A DNA stretch of 55,305 bases. It comes from Campylobacterales bacterium (lineage in GTDB: Bacteria; Campylobacterota; Campylobacteria; Campylobacterales; JALSKU01). This document shows, piece by piece, positions 17,862-28,033 of this stretch (position 1 is the first letter of the stretch; every line of letters begins with the position of its first letter). The position numbers and the translations under genes were made by a program. Location: positions 1 through 55,305 of the forward strand of contig JAMOOV010000050.1 of NCBI GenBank assembly GCA_027065125.1, in the 5' to 3' direction. A model generated the notes under the pieces. That model had not been told where the DNA came from. It was given only the letters and a program-made list of their open reading frames with translations, and searched no databases.

Positions 17862-17977
17862 CTTGAAATCTCCAATTGCTTATGTTTACACTATTTTATA
17901 TTATATTTACTGGTATCAAATAAAGACAAAATTAAAGTAAAATTTCAAGAATTATTTTAGCCTTAAATTTGACACTA
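17627..17977 (-). mobile_element. IS3-family insertion sequence fragment with one probable end
   Basis: The fragment covers the broken orfA and about 115 bases upstream of it. On the minus strand the outer edge reads TAGTGTCAAATTTAAGGC (17977-17960), the position and look of an IS3-type left end. The rest of orfA, all of orfB and the other end are missing. From 17487 to about 17626 the sequence is not recognisable. The edge at 17977 is a guess from the distance to orfA. Confidence 0.55.
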
Positions 17978-18042
17978 AAAAATTGATAATTAAACAACTA
18001 AAAAAATTATTTTAAAAATTATTTTTTTGAAAGGGGATATAT

Positions 18043-18066
18043 AAGACCGCTAAATATAGCGGTCTT
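18043..18066. terminator. Hairpin downstream of the RRM gene
   Basis: A perfect 10-bp inverted repeat, AAGACCGCTA (18043-18052) and TAGCGGTCTT (18057-18066), with loop AATA. It ends 5 bases beyond the stop of the minus-strand RRM gene. A T-rich run (TATTTTT) follows on the plus strand, so it looks at least as good a terminator for rightward transcripts from the IS remnant side. Confidence 0.65.
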
Positions 18067-18071
18067 TATTT

Positions 18072-18347
18072 TTAGTATCTACTGTTGAAGTTTCTTGGTC
18101 TTTCTTCTCTTGGTTTTGCTTCGTTAACTCTTAAAGTTCTTCCTTCAAATTCTTTTCCATCAAGATCTTCTATAGCACTTTTACCAGCACTCTCGTCATT
18201 CATAGTAATAAAACCGAATCCTTTGGCTCTTCCTGTTTCTCTATCTGTTATGATCTTTACAGCTTCTACTTCACCATAATTGCCAAATAACTCTCTTAAA
18301 CCCTCTTCTGTTGTCCCGTAAGACATGTTTCCAACATAAATCTGCAT
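18072..18347 (-). CDS. RRM-type RNA-binding protein
   Basis: A 91-residue protein made of one RNA recognition motif. RNP2 is IYVGNM at residues 3-8 and RNP1 is RAKGFGFI near 43-50, with the aromatic residues needed to stack on RNA bases. A short basic tail (KPREERPRNFNSRY) follows. Similar single-RRM proteins in cyanobacteria and Campylobacterota are often cold- or stress-induced and bind mRNA. A strong AAAGGA ribosome site precedes the ATG. The leader of about 108 bases is highly structured (see the separate entry), suggesting control at the RNA level. It is monocistronic, with a hairpin after the stop. Confidence 0.92.
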   Translation of the reverse strand: MQIYVGNMSYGTTEEGLRELFGNYGEVEAVKIITDRETGRAKGFGFITMNDESAGKSAIEDLDGKEFEGRTLRVNEAKPREERPRNFNSRY

Positions 18348-18366
18348 GTGTCTCTTTTCCTTTGAA

Positions 18367-18440
18367 ATATTATATTGTTTTGTTAAGATTTATATAATAA
18401 ATCTATTTGCTAAAAAGCAAATAGAAACAAAATATAATAT
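18367..18440 (-). promoter_or_regulatory. Structured 5' leader of the RRM gene: three-way junction
   Basis: Reading the minus strand, an outer stem joins 18440-18425 to 18384-18367 (10 bp, a 3-base bulge, then 5 bp). Inside are two perfect hairpins: CTATTTGC/GCAAATAG (8 bp, 6-base loop, 18424-18403) and GATTTAT/ATAAATC (7 bp, 3-base loop, 18403-18387). The AAAGGA ribosome site begins right after the outer stem. A segment further 5', AATATTGTTT (18455-18446), can pair with nine bases of the outer stem's 3' arm instead, giving two exclusive folds. Confidence 0.6.
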
Positions 18441-18461
18441 CTCTTAAACAATATTAACGAC

Positions 18462-18467
18462 ATTGTA
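18462..18467 (-). promoter_or_regulatory. Candidate -10 box for the RRM gene
   Basis: On the minus strand, TTATGGTACAATG gives an extended -10 form (TGG-TACAAT) at 18467-18462. A start about seven bases on gives a leader of roughly 108 bases containing the whole three-way junction. Confidence 0.45.
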
Positions 18468-18568
18468 CCATAAAAAAGATAATATATAGCATGTTTTTAA
18501 AAAAAATATCAAATTATAGTAAAATTTCTATCCTAAATATTGAAATGACTTACTTTTGATAAAATTTA

Positions 18569-20926
18569 TTATGAAAAAGGCTTAAATCTAATAATTAAAA
18601 TCGGTAAAAGGATAAGAGCACACAAAAGAGCAAAAAACATTGCAACTACAGTCAATAAACCAAAATATATAGTAGGTATAAAATTTGATGTTACAAGTAT
18701 GCTAAAACCTATGATAATGGCTATAGATGTATAGTACATAGCATAACCGATACTTTCATGAGATCTTCTCATTGCCAAAAGATAGTTTTTATCTTTTTTA
18801 AACTCTTCTTTAAATCTATGAATATAGTGTATAGTGTCATCAACTCCTATACCTATACTTATGGCAGCTATGGTTATAGTCATCATATCAAGAGGTATTT
18901 CTCCCCAGCCCATTACACCAAAAATTACTCCGATAGGAACAATATTTGAAAGAAGAGCTATGGTAGCAACTTTTACGGATTTAAATAGCATAATAAACAT
19001 GACAAAAAGAGCAAAAAGAGTGGCTTCAAGAGTTAAGATTTGAGATTTGAAGAGTGATTGGAGCATATTGTTGTAAAGTATCATCATATTGCCGAGTTTA
19101 ACCGTAGCAAATTTTGGATCTACTATCTTTTTTAAATCTTTCTCTATTTTATGTATAAGTTTATTTCTTCTAAGTGTTTTATCCGAATCTTTTATCCTCA
19201 TAGCTACTCTTAATTCATTTTTTTCTATATTAATATATGGAAAGAGAAGTATCTTTTTAAACTTTTCAGGCAGTTTTTCATATATAACGGCAAGTTCAAA
19301 ATTGCCAAGAGGTTTTCCGTGCTGTATGGTTTTGCCTAACTTTAAAAGGGTTGCCAAAGAGTGTACACTACCGATATATGGGATAGATTGCATATAGTTA
19401 TACACTTTTTCTACAAGATTGAGCTTGGTCGGGGTGAACCAATACTTAGGATCATTGGCATCCGTTTTATATTCGCTTTCAAAATCATCAAAACTATCCT
19501 CTTCGTCATCTTTCATTTTGGCGACAGTTTGTTTTTTTTGCTCTTTTAGTATGATTATGATATCAAGCGGAGTTGTTCCTCCAAGCTCTTGATCTATGGT
19601 TTTTAAACTTTTATAAATTTCTGTTGACGATTTAAAGTAGTTAATAAAGCTGTTTTCAACTATGAGTTTCGGGATACCCGTAAGGCTAAAAACTATAATG
19701 ATAAAAGTAACGATATATACAATATTTGCTCTTTTTTCTACTATGTGAATGATGTGGTGTATAAAAGAAAAACTATTTTTATTTGCAACTTCCTCTTCTT
19801 TGTAGTTTCTTTTAAATAGCATCATAATGGCTGAAAACATAATAAATGATACTATCAAAGAGACCGATATACCTATACTCATCATAAGTCCGAGATAGAT
19901 AACGGGTTTTATACCCGAAAGTGTCAAAGAGGCAAATCCGACAACGGTAGTGGCTATGGCATAAAAAGATGGTTTTGCTTTTGAAGTGATAGTTGTAAGT
20001 ACTAACTCTTTTTGAGAAAATTTTGGCTCAACTCTTTCAAGCTCTCTATATCTTACTATCAAGTGTAGTATGATAGATAGAGTGATGATAAGTTGCAAAG
20101 AAACAAAGTTTGACGATATGACTGTAACATCCCATCCGAAAAGCACGATCAAAGCGGCTGTTGTTGCGATAGATAGCACGGATATAAGCATAGGCATAAA
20201 GACCCATTTTATCTCTCTAAAAATCGTCCATAGTATGGCTATGAGCAGTATTGTTAAAGTAAATCCATATAGAAATATATCGTTTTTTACAAAGCCTATC
20301 ATATCATCGGCTATCATATCTACACCGCCGAGAAATAGCTTGCCTTTGTTTTTATACAGAGATAGATAGTCTCTTATCTTTTGCAAATATTCGTGTCTTG
20401 AGAGCAATCCTTTGGAGTTTGATTTTAGGTTTATCACAAGAGCGGTAGTAGTAAAATCGGAACTAACAAGAGCATTCTTGTATAGCGGACTTGTTAAAAA
20501 CTCTTTTTTTGCAAGAGTCAGATTGACATCTTTGCTTTGGAGTGTAGGTACTTTATCTACAAGATCAGTAATGGGGATATCTTTGTTTTCAAGTAAAGGT
20601 ACGGTTAGTATGGATGTTATGGATAGGATATTGGGTATCTTTTTAAGATCGTTTGATAGATTTTTAATGGTATCTAAACTCTCTTTTGATAAAAGAGGGG
20701 CTTTTGGTGTAAATGTAACAAGTAAAATATCGGGATTGTAAAAGTCTTTATCTATTTTTTTTAAAAATGCGAGATCGGGATCATTGTTCATTAAGAGACT
20801 TTTCGATGTGGCATCTATCTTTAAATGAGTGCTAACATATCCAAAATATAAAAAAAACGGTATTAATGATACAAGTATAAATTTTGGATATTTAAGTATA
20901 AAGCCGTCAAAAATTTTTTTAAGCAT
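18569..20926 (-). CDS. RND/MMPL-superfamily exporter, probable lipid transporter (HpnN-like)
   Basis: A 785-residue membrane protein with the internal duplication of small RND exporters: one helix, a large periplasmic loop and five helices, twice. The signature ISIGIGVDDTIHYIHRF in the second half, with acidic residues in a helix, is typical of MMPL/HpnN-type pumps driven by protons. The second periplasmic loop has an acidic insert (DDEEDSFDDFESEY). Its start overlaps the mlaC end by 8 bases and mlaA is just upstream, so it probably moves phospholipid between inner membrane and periplasmic carrier. MlaFEDB genes are absent here. From memory, the same three-gene set is Cj1371-Cj1373 in C. jejuni. 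Confidence 0.85.
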   Translation of the reverse strand: MLKKIFDGFILKYPKFILVSLIPFFLYFGYVSTHLKIDATSKSLLMNNDPDLAFLKKIDKDFYNPDILLVTFTPKAPLLSKESLDTIKNLSNDLKKIPNILSITSILTVPLLENKDIPITDLVDKVPTLQSKDVNLTLAKKEFLTSPLYKNALVSSDFTTTALVINLKSNSKGLLSRHEYLQKIRDYLSLYKNKGKLFLGGVDMIADDMIGFVKNDIFLYGFTLTILLIAILWTIFREIKWVFMPMLISVLSIATTAALIVLFGWDVTVISSNFVSLQLIITLSIILHLIVRYRELERVEPKFSQKELVLTTITSKAKPSFYAIATTVVGFASLTLSGIKPVIYLGLMMSIGISVSLIVSFIMFSAIMMLFKRNYKEEEVANKNSFSFIHHIIHIVEKRANIVYIVTFIIIVFSLTGIPKLIVENSFINYFKSSTEIYKSLKTIDQELGGTTPLDIIIILKEQKKQTVAKMKDDEEDSFDDFESEYKTDANDPKYWFTPTKLNLVEKVYNYMQSIPYIGSVHSLATLLKLGKTIQHGKPLGNFELAVIYEKLPEKFKKILLFPYINIEKNELRVAMRIKDSDKTLRRNKLIHKIEKDLKKIVDPKFATVKLGNMMILYNNMLQSLFKSQILTLEATLFALFVMFIMLFKSVKVATIALLSNIVPIGVIFGVMGWGEIPLDMMTITIAAISIGIGVDDTIHYIHRFKEEFKKDKNYLLAMRRSHESIGYAMYYTSIAIIIGFSILVTSNFIPTIYFGLLTVVAMFFALLCALILLPILIIRFKPFS

Positions 20927-21518
20927 TACTGTTTTTGATATTGGCTTTTTTTATCTTTTTTAGAAAATCGTCAAAATCCATATTGTTTAATAAATCACTA
21001 AATTGTTCTCTATAGCTTTTGATGATACTAACATCGGAAACGATAACATCATATATAATCCAACCTCTTTTTTTTGAGTGGTAAAATTTATATATTATAT
21101 TTACAGTATCTTTTTTTCCTACAAGTTTGGTTAGTAATTTTGCTCTATTTGCTCTATTTTTTATAAAATCTTTGATAACTATATCTTGGTTGTTGTACAA
21201 TTTTAATTTTTCTATGAAAGATTGTTTTAGTAGAGAAATGAAAGTTTTTATATATCTTTCTTTTTCATCTTTAGAAATATTTATCCAATGTTTTTTTCCA
21301 AGAGAGAGTCTTGCCATCAAGTTGTAGTCAAATGCCTCATTAAACATTTTAAATATTTCTTGTGCTTTTAATTTGTTACTCTCTTTTTTATGTTTGAGTA
21401 TATTTAAAGCTGAATGTATTTTTGTACTCATTGTCTCTTTTATATTACCTTCAAGAGCATTTGCAGTTGTTGCTAATAGTGTAAATAAAACTATAGTATA
21501 TATTATTTTCTTTATCAT
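20919..21518 (-). CDS. MlaC/Ttg2D-family periplasmic phospholipid-binding protein
   Basis: A 199-residue protein with a signal peptide (MIKKIIYTIVLFTLLATTANA) and a mature part matching the MlaC/Ttg2D family: FKMFNEAFDYNLMARLSLGKKHW, EKERYIKTFISLLKQSF and the beta region with VNIIYKFYHSKKRGWIIYDV. MlaC carries phospholipid across the periplasm between the outer-membrane MlaA complex and an inner-membrane transporter. It lies between mlaA (3-base gap) and the RND exporter (8-base overlap). The inner-membrane partner is therefore probably the RND protein rather than an MlaFEDB ABC transporter. Confidence 0.88.
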   Translation of the reverse strand: MIKKIIYTIVLFTLLATTANALEGNIKETMSTKIHSALNILKHKKESNKLKAQEIFKMFNEAFDYNLMARLSLGKKHWINISKDEKERYIKTFISLLKQSFIEKLKLYNNQDIVIKDFIKNRANRAKLLTKLVGKKDTVNIIYKFYHSKKRGWIIYDVIVSDVSIIKSYREQFSDLLNNMDFDDFLKKIKKANIKNSNA

Positions 21519-21521
21519 TTT

Positions 21522-22259
21522 TTACTCTCTTATAAGTTTTTTTCTATGTTTTTCATAAAAGTTTTTCAATATGGGATATAAAACAACATTGCCTTTTTTT
21601 ATGGCTTTATATTTTTTATAGTCAAAAGAGGTTTTGTTTATAATTCTGAAAGTTCCTATAACTAAAGATTGATCGTCATTATCGCTTAAATTGTATCCTC
21701 TGTTGTTTATATATGGTATAGGATCAAGCATATAATCACCTACAAAACCAATGGTATCTCTTAAATTAGAAGGTCCCAAAATAGGCCAAACTATATACAA
21801 TCTATCCCCCATACCATAATATCCAAGTGTTTGCCCAAAATCCTCATTATGAGATTTTATATGAAATTTATTTATTGCTACATCAAACAATCCTGCTATG
21901 CCGATTGTGCTATTTAACACAAATCTTTGAGTCTCTTCAAAAGAATTTTTGATTTTTAATTGCAAAAGATTGTTTAAAAATCTAACAGGAAAAAAAAGAT
22001 TATTAAAAAAGTTAGATACGGAATTCCTGGCGAGTGTAGGAACAATTTTCTTATATCCCTTTGCTATCGGAAAAAGAATATATGTATAAAATTTATCGTT
22101 TAAATTTGTCATAAATACATTGTATCCTTTTATTGGATCGGAATTCTCCTTTTTTTGTACAGTATATTCGCTATCAAAGCTATCAGCTATACTATCTTGG
22201 ATATCCGAAGATGCAAAAGCTACAGATAGGAGTAACAATAGCGATAAAAAAATCTTCAT
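21522..22259 (-). CDS. MlaA/VacJ-family outer-membrane phospholipid protein lacking a lipobox
   Basis: A 245-residue protein of the MlaA (VacJ) family: NDKFYTYILFPIAKGYKKIVP, RFLNNLLQLK, TIGIAGLFDVA, DFGQTLGYYG and GPILGPSNLRDTIGF-like motifs (here WPILGPSNLRDTIG). MlaA removes mislocalised phospholipids from the outer leaflet of the outer membrane. The signal sequence MKIFLSLLLLLSVAFASSDI has no Cys in lipobox position, although MlaA proteins are usually lipoproteins; this one appears to be cleaved at an ordinary site. It is the first gene of the mlaA-mlaC-RND set, 63 bases after valS. Confidence 0.88.
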   Translation of the reverse strand: MKIFLSLLLLLSVAFASSDIQDSIADSFDSEYTVQKKENSDPIKGYNVFMTNLNDKFYTYILFPIAKGYKKIVPTLARNSVSNFFNNLFFPVRFLNNLLQLKIKNSFEETQRFVLNSTIGIAGLFDVAINKFHIKSHNEDFGQTLGYYGMGDRLYIVWPILGPSNLRDTIGFVGDYMLDPIPYINNRGYNLSDNDDQSLVIGTFRIINKTSFDYKKYKAIKKGNVVLYPILKNFYEKHRKKLIRE

Positions 22260-22322
22260 ATCCTATACCTTTTTAAATATTGACTACAATTATAGCAAAA
22301 AAAATAGATTTTCAAAAATTTT

Positions 22323-24950
22323 TCAGAAACTTTTTAATCTTATGTTAATTTTCTCTAAAGTCTCTTCAGCTTTTTTTAGAGCCTCTTTGTTTTCTTGAAC
22401 AACTTTTTCGGGTGCATTTTGCAAAAACCTCTCGTTTGAAAGCATACTATTTAATTTTGCTATCTCTTTTTCCACTTTTGCTTTTTGGTTTTCAAGCCTT
22501 TTTATGACAGGAGTTAGATCGACACCTTCCAAAGGTATAAATACTTCAAGATTTTTGCTTACATCGCTTACGGCATTTTCAACTGACAAATTGCTAAAAC
22601 TTATCGTACTGACTTTGGCAAGCAACTCTATATATTTTTTTACCGATTTTAACTTATCGGTATTTTCGATTTTGATGATAGCATTTTCTATCTTTTTATT
22701 GCCAAGTTCAATATTTGCTTTTGCTCTTCTTATGGATATGATAGCCTCGATAGCAAGCGAAAACAATTCTTCTATCTCCTTCTCTCTTTCCGAGATAGTA
22801 GGATATCTTGATACCATTATAGAGCTGTTCTCTTCCAAAGTGGTATCGGATAAACTTTGGTAAATATATTCGCTGATAAATGGCATAAACGGATGAAGTA
22901 ACTTCATCGCTTCTTTGTAAACCGCTCCCAACTCTTTTATACTCTCTTTATTTGCTTTACTTAGCTCTATACCCCAGTCGCAAAATTCACCCCATAAAAA
23001 TCTATATAGAGTTGTTGCCGCATCATTAAATCTATAAACATCTAAAAACTCTCTTGTCTCTTTGATGGCTACGGATAGCCTGCTTTTCATATATTTGCCA
23101 AGATCGGTTTTAAACTCCATCTTATCCATATCTTCAAAACTATGATGATTTAAAAGAAGATATCTTGAAGCATTAAAAAGTTTATTGGTAAAGTTTCTTA
23201 TCTGTTCGGTTTTCTCTTTGGATAGTTTTATATCTCTTCCTTGTACCGCTAAAACCGCAAGAGTAAATCTCAAAGTATCGGCACTATACTCCTCTATCAT
23301 ATCTAAAGGATCTACAACATTGCCTTTTGATTTGCTCATTTTTTGACCATGTTCGTCTTTGACAAGTGCATGAAGATAGATATCTTTAAAAGGAAGTTCA
23401 CCAAGAAAATGCTCCCCGCTAAACATCATCCTTGCAACCCAGAAAAAGAGTATGTCAAAACCGGTTATAAGTATGGAGTTGGGGTAAAACTCTTTTAGAT
23501 CATTTTCAAACCACTTTATACCCTTTAGCTCTTCGCCATTGCCCCATCCCAGAGTAGAAAACGGCCACAATCCGCTACTAAACCAAGTATCAAGTACATC
23601 GGGGTCTTGATGGAAATTTTTACTTTTGCATTTTGGACACTCTTTTGGCTCATCCTCTTCATCCGCCCACTCATTACCGCACTCGTCGCAGTAAAAAACG
23701 GGTATTCTATGCCCCCACCATAGCTGTCTTGAGATACACCAATCTCTTAGATCTTTCATCCATGCATTATATGAATTTATCCAGTGAGAGGGATAAAATG
23801 TCGCTTCGCCTTCATTTGTCTTTTTTATAGCTCCGTCGGCTATCTCCTTTTTTATAAACCACTGTTTTGAGATATAAGGCTCAACTACATTTTTGCATCT
23901 ATAACAGTGTCCCACTTGATTAGTATAATCCTCGATTTTTTCGACAAATCCCTCGTCTTGAAGTTTTTTTGCCACTATATCTCTGGCTTCAAGCCTCTCA
24001 AGTCCTTTAAACTCACCAGTATAATCGTTTAGATACCCTTTTTCGTCAAAAACGGTGATAAACTCCAAATTATGCCTTTTTCCTACTTCGTAGTCATTGG
24101 GATCGTGAGCCGGAGTTACTTTAACCGCACCGGTTCCAAACTCCATATCGACATGTTCGTCGGCTATCACTTTTATCTCTCTGTTTACCAAAGGAAGTAT
24201 AATGCTTTTTCCTATAAGTTTTTGATATCTTTTATCATTTGGGTTTACCATGACGGCGGTATCGCCAAAGTAAGTCTCAGGTCTTGTGGTGGCTACCGTT
24301 ACAAAATCATTGCTATTTTTTACGGGATATTTCAAATAGTATAGCTTTTGGCGGTTTTCTTCATACTCCACCTCTATATCACTTAAGGCTCCGTCATGAG
24401 TACACCAGTTTACCATATAGTTGCCTCTTACGATAAGCCCCTCTTTATAGAGTTGAACAAAAGCTTTTTTAACCGCTTTTTTTAACCCCTCATCCATTGT
24501 AAATCTCTCTCTACTCCATGCCGGAGAGATACCCAGTTTTCTCATTTGATGTACAATCGTACCGCCACTAAACTTTTTCCACTCCCAAACTCTTTTTAAA
24601 AACTCCTCTCTTCCTATCTCCTCTTTGGTTTTCCCCTCTTTTAAGAGCTGTTTTTCTACTACATTTTGAGTAGCGATACCCGCATGATCGGTTCCGGGTT
24701 GCCAAAGAGTTTTATAGCCGTCCATTCTTTTATATCTTGTTAAAATATCTTGCAATGTAAATGTTAGAGCATGTCCTATATGTAGGCTTCCCGTGACATT
24801 GGGAGGAGGCATCATAATGCAAAATGTTTTATCTTTTTCTTGGATATATTTATTGCCGTCTATCTCAAAATATCCTCTCTCTTCCCAAATTTTATAAAAC
24901 TTATCTTCTATCTCTTTTGGATTGTAAATTGTACTTTTTTCGCTACTCAT
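22323..24950 (-). CDS. valS: Valyl-tRNA synthetase
   Basis: An 875-residue class I synthetase. It has the HIGH motif (PPNVTGSLHIGHAL, near residues 50-63), the editing domain (TTRPETYFGDTAVMVNP), zinc-ribbon pairs (CYRCKNV, CDECGNEW, CPKCKS), KMSKS (GQKMSKSKGN) near 540 and the C-terminal coiled coil that binds tRNA (about 800-875). It charges tRNA-Val and removes misacylated threonine. It starts at 24950 with a TATAAT-type promoter 29 bases upstream, divergent from thiC. Confidence 0.97.
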   Translation of the reverse strand: MSSEKSTIYNPKEIEDKFYKIWEERGYFEIDGNKYIQEKDKTFCIMMPPPNVTGSLHIGHALTFTLQDILTRYKRMDGYKTLWQPGTDHAGIATQNVVEKQLLKEGKTKEEIGREEFLKRVWEWKKFSGGTIVHQMRKLGISPAWSRERFTMDEGLKKAVKKAFVQLYKEGLIVRGNYMVNWCTHDGALSDIEVEYEENRQKLYYLKYPVKNSNDFVTVATTRPETYFGDTAVMVNPNDKRYQKLIGKSIILPLVNREIKVIADEHVDMEFGTGAVKVTPAHDPNDYEVGKRHNLEFITVFDEKGYLNDYTGEFKGLERLEARDIVAKKLQDEGFVEKIEDYTNQVGHCYRCKNVVEPYISKQWFIKKEIADGAIKKTNEGEATFYPSHWINSYNAWMKDLRDWCISRQLWWGHRIPVFYCDECGNEWADEEDEPKECPKCKSKNFHQDPDVLDTWFSSGLWPFSTLGWGNGEELKGIKWFENDLKEFYPNSILITGFDILFFWVARMMFSGEHFLGELPFKDIYLHALVKDEHGQKMSKSKGNVVDPLDMIEEYSADTLRFTLAVLAVQGRDIKLSKEKTEQIRNFTNKLFNASRYLLLNHHSFEDMDKMEFKTDLGKYMKSRLSVAIKETREFLDVYRFNDAATTLYRFLWGEFCDWGIELSKANKESIKELGAVYKEAMKLLHPFMPFISEYIYQSLSDTTLEENSSIMVSRYPTISEREKEIEELFSLAIEAIISIRRAKANIELGNKKIENAIIKIENTDKLKSVKKYIELLAKVSTISFSNLSVENAVSDVSKNLEVFIPLEGVDLTPVIKRLENQKAKVEKEIAKLNSMLSNERFLQNAPEKVVQENKEALKKAEETLEKINIRLKSF

Positions 24951-24978
24951 TATAACTCTCTTGTGATAATTTTCGCGA

Positions 24979-24984
24979 ATTATA
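24979..24984 (-). promoter_or_regulatory. Candidate -10 box for valS
   Basis: On the minus strand, GATATAATTCGCG places TATAAT at 24984-24979, about 29 bases upstream of the valS ATG, in the divergent valS-thiC spacer. Confidence 0.5.
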
Positions 24985-25034
24985 TCTAAAACTCACTTTA
25001 AATAGTCTTTAAGTTGAGTTTTATAAAAGATAGG

Positions 25035-25040
25035 TATAAT
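25035..25040 (+). promoter_or_regulatory. Candidate -10 box for the thiC transcript
   Basis: TATAAT at 25035-25040 (AGGTATAATC). A start near 25047 leaves room for the whole TPP riboswitch before the thiC start. Confidence 0.55.
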
Positions 25041-25063
25041 CTTTTAAAATTTTACTACTACTG

Positions 25064-27686
<2,623 letters not shown>

Positions 27687-27781
27687 AATGATGCTACTAT
27701 ATTCAAAAAAATTTCTATTTTAAGCTTTTATTTAATGATTAAAATGTTAGAATTACAAATATATTATTTTTAGGAATCATA

Positions 27782-28024
27782 ATGAATGATGCTACACTTG
27801 TCGAAGAAGGCTTAAAGTTTTTAGTCTTGGGTATGACTACGGTATATGCTTTTTTGTATCTTATGGTCATAGTTCTTAAAATCGAATCAAAAATAGTAAA
27901 AAAATATTTTCTTTCTGTAAAGAAAATTTCCCCTCCTTGTAAAAAATCTCAAATACAAACAGCAAATGAAGATGAGATAGTAGCAGCCATTACGGCTGCT
28001 ATCATAGAGCATAGAAAACAATAA
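27782..28024 (+). CDS. oadG: Oxaloacetate decarboxylase gamma subunit
   Basis: An 80-residue protein with one N-terminal membrane helix (LKFLVLGMTTVYAFLYLMVIVL) and a polar C-terminus ending EDEIVAAITAAIIEHRK, which matches OadG. In Na+-pumping decarboxylases this subunit anchors the alpha subunit to the beta pump and helps bind zinc. It opens an oadG-oadA-oadB operon, with oadA beginning 9 bases after its stop. Confidence 0.88.
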   Translation: MNDATLVEEGLKFLVLGMTTVYAFLYLMVIVLKIESKIVKKYFLSVKKISPPCKKSQIQTANEDEIVAAITAAIIEHRKQ

Positions 28025-28033
28025 GGAAAAAAT

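Noticed and set aside
17624-17866. Plus-strand 80-residue ORF rich in Phe, Leu and Ser
   Set aside because: It is the mirror of the minus-strand transposase remnant, which matches a real family.
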